The notes under the pieces: generated by a model
The model's database searches: none
The model's input: the letters and a program-made list of their open reading frames with translations, nothing else
Told to the model about the DNA's origin: nothing
Part shown: positions 1 through 5,765 of the stretch, piece by piece
Position numbering within the stretch: position 1 is the first letter of the stretch
How the letters are laid out: every line of letters starts with the position of its first letter
Position numbers and translations under genes: made by a program
NCBI GenBank assembly: GCA_003449495.1
Contig: DMHJ01000127.1
Span: 6,478 to 15,754 of the forward strand
DNA length: 9,277 bases
Direction of reading: 5' to 3'
Origin: Clostridiales bacterium UBA8153
Lineage (GTDB): Bacteria > Bacillota > Sulfobacillia > UBA8153

Positions 1-524
1 AGACTGCCGGCGATGGTCATGATCAGGTACTTATAACCGGCGGCCATGGCTTCCGGGGATTGCTCATGAATGATGAGCACATAAGCGCTGAGGGCCATCA
101 GCTCGAAGAATAAGAGGAGACTGAACAAGTCCCCGGACAAGACCACGCCCAGGCTGCCGCCGAGGGTGAGAATGAGAAAGGGGTAGTACCGCTTCTTGTG
201 GCGCTCCTCTTTCATGTAGGCCAGCGAGTACACGGTGGTGCACAGCCAGATCACGGACATGGTGGCGGCCAGCAGAAACCCCAGCCGGTCGGCGCGGAAG
301 GACAAGCCCAAGGGCGGGATCAGGTCGGGGAACTCTTTCACCAGCACCCGCCCGGCGGCGACCTCACCGTACATGGCCATGACCAACCCGCAGGCGGCGG
401 CGGTGGTGAACACGGACAAGCCATTGCGCCACCGCCACGACCTACCCTCCACCAGGTAAATGGCGGCGGTGCCCGCCAGCGGCACCAAGGTCGCCAGGGC
501 CGGAAGATATGAAGTCACCGTCAA
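1..524 (-). CDS. Second NuoL/NuoM/NuoN-type proton-conducting subunit (MbxH'-like), 5' part only
   Basis: Partial gene; the C-terminal part lies beyond the left edge. About 174 codons are visible, reading as a multi-pass membrane protein of the complex I/Mrp antiporter-subunit family (Proton_antipo_M type). Visible marks are a FRADRLGFLL stretch, a SLAYM segment followed by a basic loop (KEERHKKRYYP), and the helix GDLFSLLLFFELMALSAY, whose Glu matches the conserved TM5 glutamate of NuoL/NuoM/MrpD. GYKYLIM follows. It begins just after the MrpD stop (555) with no promoter between, so it is co-transcribed. I chose the TTG at 522-524 because an AAGGG lies 8 bases before it; an in-frame GTG at 531-533 has AAGG directly abutting and is less likely. 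Two consecutive large subunits recall H and H' of archaeal Mbx. It could instead be the N-terminal half of a split MrpA. Family assignment is firm, exact subunit identity is not. Confidence 0.85.
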   Translation of the reverse strand, partial: MTVTSYLPALATLVPLAGTAAIYLVEGRSWRWRNGLSVFTTAAACGLVMAMYGEVAAGRVLVKEFPDLIPPLGLSFRADRLGFLLAATMSVIWLCTTVYSLAYMKEERHKKRYYPFLILTLGGSLGVVLSGDLFSLLLFFELMALSAYVLIIHEQSPEAMAAGYKYLIMTIAGS

Positions 525-554
525 CTCGATCACCCTTGTCGTGGATGTGCCGGC

Positions 555-2012
555 CTACCCGCCCAGGATGGCCATGAGCGCCGCCGGGTAGAGCCCCAAC
601 AGCACGCAGCCCAGGGCCAAGAGCACCGGGGGAAGGGTGCAGGCCCAGACCGGTTCGTGGGCCCGCCGGTGCGGACCTTCCGGCTCGAAGTAGGCGGCAA
701 TGATGATGGGCGCGTAGTAAAGGCCGGTGAGCAGGCTGGCTACCAGGATGACCATGACGTAGAAGGGACTCCCGGCATCCAGCGCACCCAAGGCCAAATA
801 GAGCTTGCTGACAAAACCGTTGAGGGGAGGTATCCCCACCATGGACATGGCGGCCACGGTGAATGCCCCCATGGTCCACGGCATGCGAGCACCCACGCCA
901 CCCAGGCGGCGCACATGCCGGGTTTCCGTAGCATGGAGGAGGTTGCCCGCTGCCAAAAAGAGCGACGCTTTCATCAGGCCGTGGTTCAGAATGTGCAGGG
1001 CCGCCCCCAGCATGGCGCGTTCGCTGCCCAGCCCCAGTCCCAGGAACACGTAGCCCACATTGGCCACGGTGGAATAGGCCAGCATGAGTTTAAGGTCGGT
1101 TTGGCCGATGGCGAGGATGGAACCGGCCAGGATGCCCAAGGTGGCCATGGCCAGCAGCAGGGCCCGTATGGGCACCGCCTCCAATAAGCCCTCACCAAAC
1201 ATAATGGCGAATATGCGCCAGAGGCCGAAGATGTATGCCTTCACTACCAGGCCGGAGAGCAGGGCGCTGGAGGCGGTGGGGGCCGAGGCATGGGCGTCGG
1301 GCAGCCACACGTGCAAGGGGAAAAGCGCCGCCTTGATGCTCAGGCCCAATACCAGGAAGCCTAGGCCGGCGTAGACCACCTGGGGGTGCTCCAGCAGCGC
1401 CGCGGCCATCTGGGTGCCGGCAAAGGCCATGTTCAGGTGGCCGGTGACCATGTACAAAAGGGCGATCCCCAAGAGTATGGTGCCGGAACCGATGGAGCCC
1501 AGGATCAGGTACCGGAGGCTGGCTTCGGTGGCAATGCGGTCGCCTTTGATGGCGACGATGGCGCAGGCCGCCAAGGACAGGACTTCCACGAACACAAACA
1601 GGTTGAACACATCTGCCGCCATCACCGTGCCCATCATGGCAGCCATCAGGATCAGCACCAGGCCGAAGTACTTACCGACCAGAGGTGTTTCCAACTCATC
1701 CCGGGCACTATACAGGGCGTACAGCAGTACCGGCAGCCCCACGCCGGTGACGGTGAGCAGTCCCAAGGCCGACCAGCGGTCTACCAGCACTTCGATCCCC
1801 CAGGGCGGGCCCCAACCGCCCAGGAAGTACTGGACCGGTCCGGCGGTCGCCACCAGGTAGGCCAGGTAGCCCGCCATACCCAGGGCGGCGCTCCCGGCCC
1901 CCAGCACCATGGTGCCCAACCAGTGCGGGTAGCGGCGGTACACCAGCGGGATGGCGTAGCCACTACCGAGCAAGACCCCTACCGGCAGGACCGTCCAGGC
2001 TGAACTGGTCAT
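555..2012 (-). CDS. mrpD: Na+/H+ antiporter subunit D (MrpD/MnhD, MbhH-like)
   Basis: 485-residue polytopic membrane protein, the usual length for MrpD, homologous to the ion-pumping subunits NuoL/M/N of complex I. Key residues are in place: Glu143 in the TM5 segment LFVFVEVLSLAAC, Lys227 in LSIKAALFPLHVWLPDAH, His234 in the same loop, Lys258 in GLVVKAY and Lys348 in NHGLMKASLFLAAGN. These form the charged axis carrying protons through the membrane. AYSTVANVGY at 312-321 and GIPPLNGF at 393-400 are further family signatures. The ATG overlaps the MrpC stop by four bases (ATGA), indicating translational coupling. It likely exchanges H+ for Na+ or is the pumping arm of a larger redox complex. 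Intact, with no missing key residue. Confidence 0.95.
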   Translation of the reverse strand: MTSSAWTVLPVGVLLGSGYAIPLVYRRYPHWLGTMVLGAGSAALGMAGYLAYLVATAGPVQYFLGGWGPPWGIEVLVDRWSALGLLTVTGVGLPVLLYALYSARDELETPLVGKYFGLVLILMAAMMGTVMAADVFNLFVFVEVLSLAACAIVAIKGDRIATEASLRYLILGSIGSGTILLGIALLYMVTGHLNMAFAGTQMAAALLEHPQVVYAGLGFLVLGLSIKAALFPLHVWLPDAHASAPTASSALLSGLVVKAYIFGLWRIFAIMFGEGLLEAVPIRALLLAMATLGILAGSILAIGQTDLKLMLAYSTVANVGYVFLGLGLGSERAMLGAALHILNHGLMKASLFLAAGNLLHATETRHVRRLGGVGARMPWTMGAFTVAAMSMVGIPPLNGFVSKLYLALGALDAGSPFYVMVILVASLLTGLYYAPIIIAAYFEPEGPHRRAHEPVWACTLPPVLLALGCVLLGLYPAALMAILGG

Positions 2013-2383
2013 GCTGCCCGGCTCCTCAACGCGGCGATCTCGTCGGCGTCCAAGGTGCCGTAGAACCGGTACAACTTGATGATCAGGCCCAAGGCGAAGG
2101 CGGTGATGCTCACGGCGATGACGATGCCGGTAAGGATAAGGGCGGCAGGCACCGGGTTGACGTAGCGCACTCCGGCGACCGGTGGCCCGGGGGGCAGGAT
2201 GGGCGCCCGCCCGCCCTCCACGTAGCCGCCGGCGATGAACAACAAGAACACGGCAGTGTCCATGATGTTCATGCCCATGATCTTCTTGATGAGGTTGGCA
2301 TGGGTGAGCATGGTATGAAAGCCGATGACAAACAAAAGGACGGCCACCAGGTAGTGAAAGTTCTGCAGTAGTCTCCCGATCAC
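2009..2383 (-). CDS. mrpC: Na+/H+ antiporter subunit C (MrpC/MnhC, NuoK-like)
   Basis: 124-residue protein with three hydrophobic segments (about residues 9-27, 38-54 and 80-104), homologous to NuoK of complex I and MbhG of Mbh. Typical family features are the early NLIKKIMGMNIM stretch and the NPVPAALILTGIVI segment near residues 76-90, where the NPxPxALxLTxIVI pattern is diagnostic. The reading frame stays open far upstream, but I chose the GTG at 2381-2383: a GGGAGG lies about 8 bases before it, and it overlaps the MrpB stop by four bases (GTGA), matching the coupling between its neighbours. The upstream extension is the MrpB gene read in another frame. The loop at residues 58-70 is Gly/Pro-rich. 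Confidence 0.93.
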   Translation of the reverse strand: MIGRLLQNFHYLVAVLLFVIGFHTMLTHANLIKKIMGMNIMDTAVFLLFIAGGYVEGGRAPILPPGPPVAGVRYVNPVPAALILTGIVIAVSITAFALGLIIKLYRFYGTLDADEIAALRSRAA

Positions 2384-3129
2384 CGCTCTGCCTCCCTTTC
2401 GTGACGGATGCCGCCGTGCACCAGCCCCAGGAACAAGGTCTGCATGGTGCTGGCTACCTTGGCTCCCACCGCCATGGAGACGAGCAGGATCATGCCGCCG
2501 GAAAAGGGCATACCGGGCGTACCCAGGGGGAACACGCCGGCGTTGCTCAAGAAGGCTTTTCCTGCCAATAGACCCGCAAAGCCCACCAGCAGGTACCATC
2601 CCACCGACGCGCTCTCCACGATCTCGGACCGGACCTCGGCCCGCCGGCCCGGGCGGTAGTTGCTCACCAGGGCACCCAGGATGAGAGAAGCTCCGATGAT
2701 GGTACCACCCGCAAAGCCACCCCCCGGAGACAGGTGCCCGTTGAAGATGACGAACAATCCGAACAGCTGGGTAAACGGTATCACCACTCTCAAGACCAAG
2801 GCCAGGATCCGGCTGTCCAGGGGCCGGCCGGCGGCGGCACCGGCGGCCGGATGCACGGCTCCCGCGCCCAGCGCGGCCATGGTCCCCATGATAGCCACCA
2901 GCAGCACGGTGGTCTCACCCAAGGTGTCGTAGGCCCGGTAGTCCAGGATAATGCCGGTGACGGCGTTGACCGCGCCGGTCTCCTGCACCACCCGGCCGGT
3001 GAACTTCTCGTACATCACGTTGTACTGGGGCCCCAGACTGCCGAACGCCGGCATATCCGCCACCACCAGCACCATGATGCCGCCGACCACCACCAGGGTG
3101 AGCACGGCTACCAGATCGCGCCGGCTCAT
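2380..3129 (-). CDS. mrpB: MrpB with an N-terminal MrpA-tail (MbhE-like) domain; fused antiporter subunit
   Basis: 249-residue membrane protein made of two parts. Residues 1 to about 90 match the region following DUF4040 in the MrpA C-terminus, equivalent to MbhE: a first membrane helix (8-23), then AVNAVTGIILDYRAYDTLGE, with the conserved DxRxxDTxGE motif and Glu72, and a second helix to about residue 87. Residues 108-249 are a full MnhB domain with the signature VIPFTQLFGLFVIFNGHLSP and a Gly-rich GGGFAGGTIIG turn, then four membrane segments in all. MrpB alone is usually about 140 residues, so this is a fusion of two subunits. The ATG at 3127-3129 overlaps the DUF4040 stop by four bases. 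The frame is open up to 3240, but that part overlaps the DUF4040 gene and looks non-coding. The C-terminus IRHEREAER is charged and probably cytoplasmic. Confidence 0.92.
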   Translation of the reverse strand: MSRRDLVAVLTLVVVGGIMVLVVADMPAFGSLGPQYNVMYEKFTGRVVQETGAVNAVTGIILDYRAYDTLGETTVLLVAIMGTMAALGAGAVHPAAGAAAGRPLDSRILALVLRVVIPFTQLFGLFVIFNGHLSPGGGFAGGTIIGASLILGALVSNYRPGRRAEVRSEIVESASVGWYLLVGFAGLLAGKAFLSNAGVFPLGTPGMPFSGGMILLVSMAVGAKVASTMQTLFLGLVHGGIRHEREAER

Positions 3130-3368
3130 CGCTCGTACCTCTGGGTGCGGGCGATGGTGGCCAGAAACAGGAGGGAAGTCAGCCCGGCACCCACGGCCGC
3201 CTCGGTGATGGCGATGTCCGGGGCCTGGAGCATCTGCCACATGATGGCCATGGCCAGGCTATAGGAGGCGAAGATGACCACGGCACTCACCAGATCCTTG
3301 GCCCGGGCCACCGCGATGGCCGCCACCACCATGAAAATCAAGAGCAAGTAGGACAGGACGTCACTCAA
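3126..3368 (-). CDS. DUF4040 / MbhD-like subunit (detached piece of MrpA)
   Basis: 80-residue protein with three hydrophobic segments, matching the DUF4040 domain: MbhD in archaeal Mbh, or part of the MrpA C-terminus in ordinary Mrp antiporters. The diagnostic stretch is ARAKDLVSAVVIFASYSLAM followed by APDIAITEAAVGAG, with the conserved Asp/Glu of PDIAxTEAxVGAG. This element resembles NuoJ and helps link the pumping subunits to the rest of the complex. The start is TTG (3366-3368): a GGGAGG lies about 9 bases upstream and no better start exists. It overlaps the MrpG end by eight bases and the next gene by four. Its existence as a separate gene shows that MrpA is split in this operon. Confidence 0.9.
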   Translation of the reverse strand: MSDVLSYLLLIFMVVAAIAVARAKDLVSAVVIFASYSLAMAIMWQMLQAPDIAITEAAVGAGLTSLLFLATIARTQRYER

Positions 3369-3693
3369 TCTGACTTCCTCCCTTCGTGCCGGTCAGGTCC
3401 ATGACTTCCACCGGCGCCTCTCCGCTGCGGTACACCGCCCGGGCCAACAGGTGCGAGCCGGCCGGATTAGTGGCCCACAGGAACGCCAACACCATGAACA
3501 CCTTGAGGGAAGGCACAGACCAACCATCGTGGATCATCAGCGCCGCCAGGATGAGGCCGGCCCCCAGGGTGTCGCACTTGGTGGTGGCGTGAATGCGCGT
3601 AAACACATCGGGCAGCCGGAGCAACCCGATGGCTCCCACCGCAAAGAAAAAGGTGCCGCCGGCAATCAAGAGCATTACGATGGCGTCTCGCAC
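3361..3693 (-). CDS. mrpG: Na+/H+ antiporter subunit G (MrpG/MnhG)
   Basis: 110-residue small membrane subunit of the Mrp/Mbh module (MbhC equivalent). The family signature GLLRLPDVFTRIHATTKCDT followed by LGAGLIL is complete at about residues 23-50. Three hydrophobic segments (about 3-22, 43-55 and 62-75) are followed by a hydrophilic tail of about 30 residues (RSGEAPVEVMDLTGTKGGS) that is probably cytoplasmic. The start is GTG at 3691-3693, preceded by a G-rich Shine-Dalgarno-like stretch (GGGGGGTGG). It begins 18 bases after the MrpF stop. The partner subunits E and F lie directly upstream, the standard E-F-G order. Its individual biochemical role is not established even in well studied Mrp systems; it is needed for assembly and activity. 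Confidence 0.94.
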   Translation of the reverse strand: MRDAIVMLLIAGGTFFFAVGAIGLLRLPDVFTRIHATTKCDTLGAGLILAALMIHDGWSVPSLKVFMVLAFLWATNPAGSHLLARAVYRSGEAPVEVMDLTGTKGGSQIE

Positions 3694-3711
3694 TCACTTC
3701 CACCCCCCGGT

Positions 3712-3984
3712 TCAGCCTAAGGTGCCCTGCTCCAGGTATTTGGCCAGCCCGACGGTGGTCACAAACGCGATGAGAGCGTACACCAGGCTCACATCAATGA
3801 AGAACTTCTGCTCATAAGCAAAAGAGATCATGGTGATGATCACCACGGCTTTGGTGCCGATGACGTTGATGGCCACGATGCGGTCGGCCGGCGTAGGTCC
3901 GAGTACTGCCCGGTAAAAGGATACAAACACCACGCCTACCAGCACCACGGATGCCAGCACTAGGACCCGCTCCACCAGTGGCAC
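3712..3984 (-). CDS. mrpF: Na+/H+ antiporter subunit F (MrpF/MnhF)
   Basis: 90-residue protein with three transmembrane segments, the usual MrpF size, equivalent to MbhB. The signature GPTPADRIVAINVIGTKAV at about residues 29-47 carries the conserved membrane-embedded Asp34, a residue linked to Na+ handling in Mrp. The frame is open to 4098, but that region belongs to MrpE. I chose the GTG at 3982-3984 because an AAAGGGGAT Shine-Dalgarno lies about 8 bases upstream and the resulting protein has normal length. It starts four bases after the MrpE stop, so the two are tightly coupled. Confidence 0.93.
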   Translation of the reverse strand: MPLVERVLVLASVVLVGVVFVSFYRAVLGPTPADRIVAINVIGTKAVVIITMISFAYEQKFFIDVSLVYALIAFVTTVGLAKYLEQGTLG

Positions 3985-3988
3985 CGGA

Positions 3989-4495
3989 TCATCCCCTTTC
4001 TCTCGAAACGTCCGTCCCCTCGATGCGCAGGAGCAGCTGCTCCATGATCCAGTCCCGTGCTCCCAAGGCGGCCTGCTCGGTGATGGCATGCACGGCAAAG
4101 GCCCGCTCGTCCATGTCCACGGTGAGGGTACCCGGGGTCAAGGTGATGCTGTTGCAGAGGATGACCCGGGCCAGCTCGGTGCGCAGACGCCCCGGTAGCC
4201 GGACGATGCGGGGGGTAATCTCCATCCGGGGGCTCAGCACCAGGCGGGCCACGGCGATATTGGATTTGACCAGTTCCGCCAAGAAGCACAGGCCGTATTG
4301 TGCCCACAGAAGCATTCCACGCAGATTCAGCCCGGGACATTCTTCCAGGGACAGCAGGGAGCGGCGATTGGCCAGCACGACCAGCCAGCTCCCCAGTATC
4401 CCGATGACCACTACCTGAGGGTTAATCGCACCGGCCAAGCCTACCCAAAAAACGGCCAACACGGCAGTCCATCCCATGACGGTGCGGGTGAACAT
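3989..4495 (-). CDS. mrpE: Na+/H+ antiporter subunit E (MrpE/MnhE)
   Basis: 168-residue first gene of the membrane-complex operon, equivalent to MbhA. Two to three hydrophobic segments lie near the N-terminus (about 7-24, 29-42 and 62-75), followed by a soluble domain. The family pattern is clear: LVKSNIAVARLVLSP, then ITPRIVRLPGRLRTELARVILCNSITLTPGTL and TVDMDERAFAVHAI, with the typical SITLTPGT core. The ATG at 4493-4495 is preceded by GGGAGGAAGG, an excellent Shine-Dalgarno about 8 bases away. Upstream are a roughly 280-base leader and a promoter (4783-4811), so transcription of the whole operon appears to start there and pass through the structured leader. Confidence 0.94.
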   Translation of the reverse strand: MFTRTVMGWTAVLAVFWVGLAGAINPQVVVIGILGSWLVVLANRRSLLSLEECPGLNLRGMLLWAQYGLCFLAELVKSNIAVARLVLSPRMEITPRIVRLPGRLRTELARVILCNSITLTPGTLTVDMDERAFAVHAITEQAALGARDWIMEQLLLRIEGTDVSRERG

Positions 4496-4574
4496 GGCCC
4501 TTCCTCCCGCTTACGACTTGCGGCCCGCTCGCCAACATGGCCACTTCTCCATGGCCGGGGCCACAACCTCCCGA

Positions 4575-4776
4575 CCTGCACAAAGATGCAGGGCCCGGTC
4601 ATCCGGCCCCCTGCACCATAAGAACCCTAGCCTGGTGCCACCGTTTGGCCAGCCCAGGCTAGTCCCTAGTTATTCTGTGGCAGCCACGCCAGTCCGGCGG
4701 TGCGCATCGTATCCCCGCACCAGCCCGGACCCTGTACGCGCGGGTAAAGGCGCAATTCCCGTTTGCCTAGCATCTC
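4575..4776 (-). ncRNA. Structured 5' leader of the Mrp-type operon, candidate riboswitch or attenuator
   Basis: Between the predicted transcription start (about 4776) and mrpE, the minus strand can form several hairpins. The first is a two-part stem at 4692-4730: 6 bp GTCCGG/CCGGAC outside and 6 bp GGTGCG/CGCACC inside, closing an 11-base loop. The second is a perfect 9-bp stem CTAGCCTGG/CCAGGCTAG (4627-4635 with 4654-4662) enclosing GCC/GGC. The third is TGCAGGG/CCCTGCA with inner CCGG/CCGG (4587-4615), followed by TCTTTG. CCTGCA can instead pair with a downstream TGCAGG (4575-4592), so the last two hairpins exclude each other. I compared it from memory with the T-box, cobalamin, SAM, fluoride, Moco and c-di-GMP leaders and found no match. 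The structure is seen; a regulatory role is inferred. Confidence 0.5.
4587..4615 (-). terminator. Terminator-like hairpin in the mrp leader
   Basis: A 7-bp stem TGCAGGG/CCCTGCA with a further CCGG/CCGG inner stem and an ATGA loop, followed on the minus strand by TCTTTGTG. The U-tract is short and interrupted, so it may be a weak or conditional terminator. It sits about 90 bases before mrpE and after the operon promoter, which fits attenuation rather than operon ending. Confidence 0.4.
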
Positions 4777-4782
4777 GAAGGA

Positions 4783-4811
4783 AGTATATCATGGGCGCAC
4801 CGGACCGGCAA
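4783..4811 (-). promoter_or_regulatory. Sigma-70/SigA-type promoter of the Mrp-type operon
   Basis: The -35 box TTGCCG (4806-4811) and -10 box TATACT (4783-4788, five of six consensus bases) are separated by exactly 17 bases on the minus strand. The predicted start is near 4776. No gene occupies the site and it points at mrpE, about 280 bases downstream. It is one of few AT-containing patches in this GC-rich stretch, which supports it. Confidence 0.7.
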
Positions 4812-4820
4812 GTATCCCGG

Positions 4821-4841
4821 CCCATATTCGGACAATATGGG
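4821..4841. promoter_or_regulatory. Perfect inverted repeat upstream of the mrp promoter, candidate operator
   Basis: Arms CCCATATT and AATATGGG (8 bp, perfect) surround a 5-base spacer CGGAC. The centre lies about 55 bases before the predicted start, just upstream of the -35 box. There is no U-tract, so it is unlikely to be a terminator. The position suits a dimeric activator, or a repressor that blocks polymerase upstream. The regulator is unknown and no regulator gene is in the window. Confidence 0.5.
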
Positions 4842-4852
4842 GTCACGCTACA

Positions 4853-4893
4853 TTGCCGCCTGATGGCAGCAACACCCGGCTCCGGCCGCCGGG
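4853..4893 (-). terminator. Two adjacent hairpins after the nucleoside phosphorylase gene, possible weak terminator
   Basis: Directly after the stop at 4904 the minus strand can form CCCGGC/GCCGGG (4875-4893) followed by TGTTG, then TTGCTGCC/GGCGGCAA with an ATCA loop and one G-U pair (4853-4872). Neither has a good U-tract, so termination is uncertain, but they separate the phosphorylase gene from the next promoter. Confidence 0.35.
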
Positions 4894-4903
4894 CCGGTAC
4901 CAG

Positions 4904-5653
4904 TCAGAGGTTCTGAGCCCGGGGCGGGCAGACACACCCGGGCGGTACTTCGCACAGCGTGGCGGTGACGGCCGCAGTCAGTTCCGGCCTTACCCGGCTC
5001 ATGAGTTCCACCACTTCCCGGTGGTCGAGCCGGCCGGGGGAAAGCCCCGCACCGTAGTTGGTGACCACGGCAACCAAAGCGTAGCAGAGGCCGGCTTCCC
5101 GGGCCAGCACCACTTCAGGGACGTTGGTCATGCCCACCACGTCGCCGCCCCAGGCCGAGAGGGCCCGCACCTCGGCGGGGGTTTCGTAGCGGGGACCTTC
5201 GGTACACACGTAGCAGCCTTCCGGCACAAAGTCCAACCCCCGGGCGGCCAGTTGACGCCCGAGGAGCCGGCGCAAGGTCGGACAATACGGCGCGGTGAAG
5301 TCGGTGTGCACCACGGTGTCCCGGTCGTAGAAGGTGTGCGGCCGGCAGCGGGTCCAGTCGATGAACTGGTCCACCAGGACCACCCGGCCGGGAGGCAATT
5401 CCCGGCGCAGGGACCCCACGGCCGCCGTGGCCAGTATCCACTGCACCTCCAGCTGCCAGAGCGCCCAGATGAAGGCGCGATAGTTGACCCGGTGCGGCGG
5501 CACCCGGTGTCCGGGGCCGTGCCGGGGCACGAACCAAAGCTGCGTGGTGTGATCATGCCAGAGCTGGACCGGCCCGTAGGGAGTGTCCACTTCCCGGGTT
5601 ACGCCGGCGATTCCCTCGTGGAAGCCGGTTCCGCCGATGACGGCGCCTGCCAT
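4904..5653 (-). CDS. MTA/PNP-family nucleoside phosphorylase, probably 5'-methylthioinosine or 6-oxopurine type
   Basis: 249-residue soluble enzyme of the PNP/MTAP phosphorylase family, which splits a purine nucleoside with phosphate into free base and (methylthio)ribose-1-phosphate in purine and methylthioadenosine salvage. Seen: the phosphate-binding GGTG (7-10), PRHGPGHR (43-50), a PPHRVNYRA segment (52-60), ATAAVGSL (76-82), FIDWT (97-101), the family core TEGPRYETPAEVRALSAWG (151-169) and GMTNVPEVVLAREAGLCYA (174-192). Base specificity lies in VVTNYGAG (196-203): human MTAP has Asp (TDYD) here and prefers adenine, whereas this protein has Asn199 and Gly201, as expected for 6-oxopurines. 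I therefore infer S-methyl-5'-thioinosine or inosine/guanosine phosphorylase. The ATG at 5651-5653 follows AAGGGGTGA. No promoter is obvious in the 112 bases upstream; expression may come from leakage through the 5723-5752 terminator. Confidence 0.88.
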   Translation of the reverse strand: MAGAVIGGTGFHEGIAGVTREVDTPYGPVQLWHDHTTQLWFVPRHGPGHRVPPHRVNYRAFIWALWQLEVQWILATAAVGSLRRELPPGRVVLVDQFIDWTRCRPHTFYDRDTVVHTDFTAPYCPTLRRLLGRQLAARGLDFVPEGCYVCTEGPRYETPAEVRALSAWGGDVVGMTNVPEVVLAREAGLCYALVAVVTNYGAGLSPGRLDHREVVELMSRVRPELTAAVTATLCEVPPGCVCPPRAQNL

Positions 5654-5722
5654 GCCATCACCCCTTACCGCCGGTACGACCCCTAGCTTCTGACCCCCAC
5701 CGGTTCTTACCCTACGGCAAAG

Positions 5723-5752
5723 AGAGGGAGTGAGAAGCGCCTCACTCCCTCT
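5723..5752 (-). terminator. Intrinsic terminator of the fumarase-malic enzyme unit
   Basis: A perfect 12-bp stem, AGAGGGAGTGAG/CTCACTCCCTCT, with a 6-base loop, followed on the minus strand by CTTTGCC. It lies 13 bases after the malic enzyme stop. The U-tract is short, but the stem is the strongest perfect hairpin in the window after a gene end. Confidence 0.8.
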
Positions 5753-5765
5753 GCGGCCAAGCTAT

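Noticed and set aside
657..1187. Long plus-strand frame opposite mrpD.
   Set aside because: It is antisense to a clearly coding gene, is His/Gln/Gly-rich with no recognisable domain, and is a typical by-product of GC-rich coding sequence.
3130..3240. N-terminal extension of the MrpB frame to an upstream start.
   Set aside because: It overlaps the DUF4040 gene almost entirely, lacks hydrophobic or family character, and the ATG at 3129 has the standard ATGA overlap.
4511..4552. A 13-codon frame (MEKWPCWRAGRKS) just before mrpE.
   Set aside because: The nearest GGGAGG is about 14 bases away, too far, and nothing else supports translation.
4627..4662. GGTGGCACC inside the leader resembles the T-box core GGTGGNACC.
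   Set aside because: The flanking bases do not give the AAGGGTGG...CCGCG pattern, the expected antiterminator helix around the 7-base bulge cannot be drawn, no specifier stem I is recognisable, and the downstream genes are not amino-acid related.
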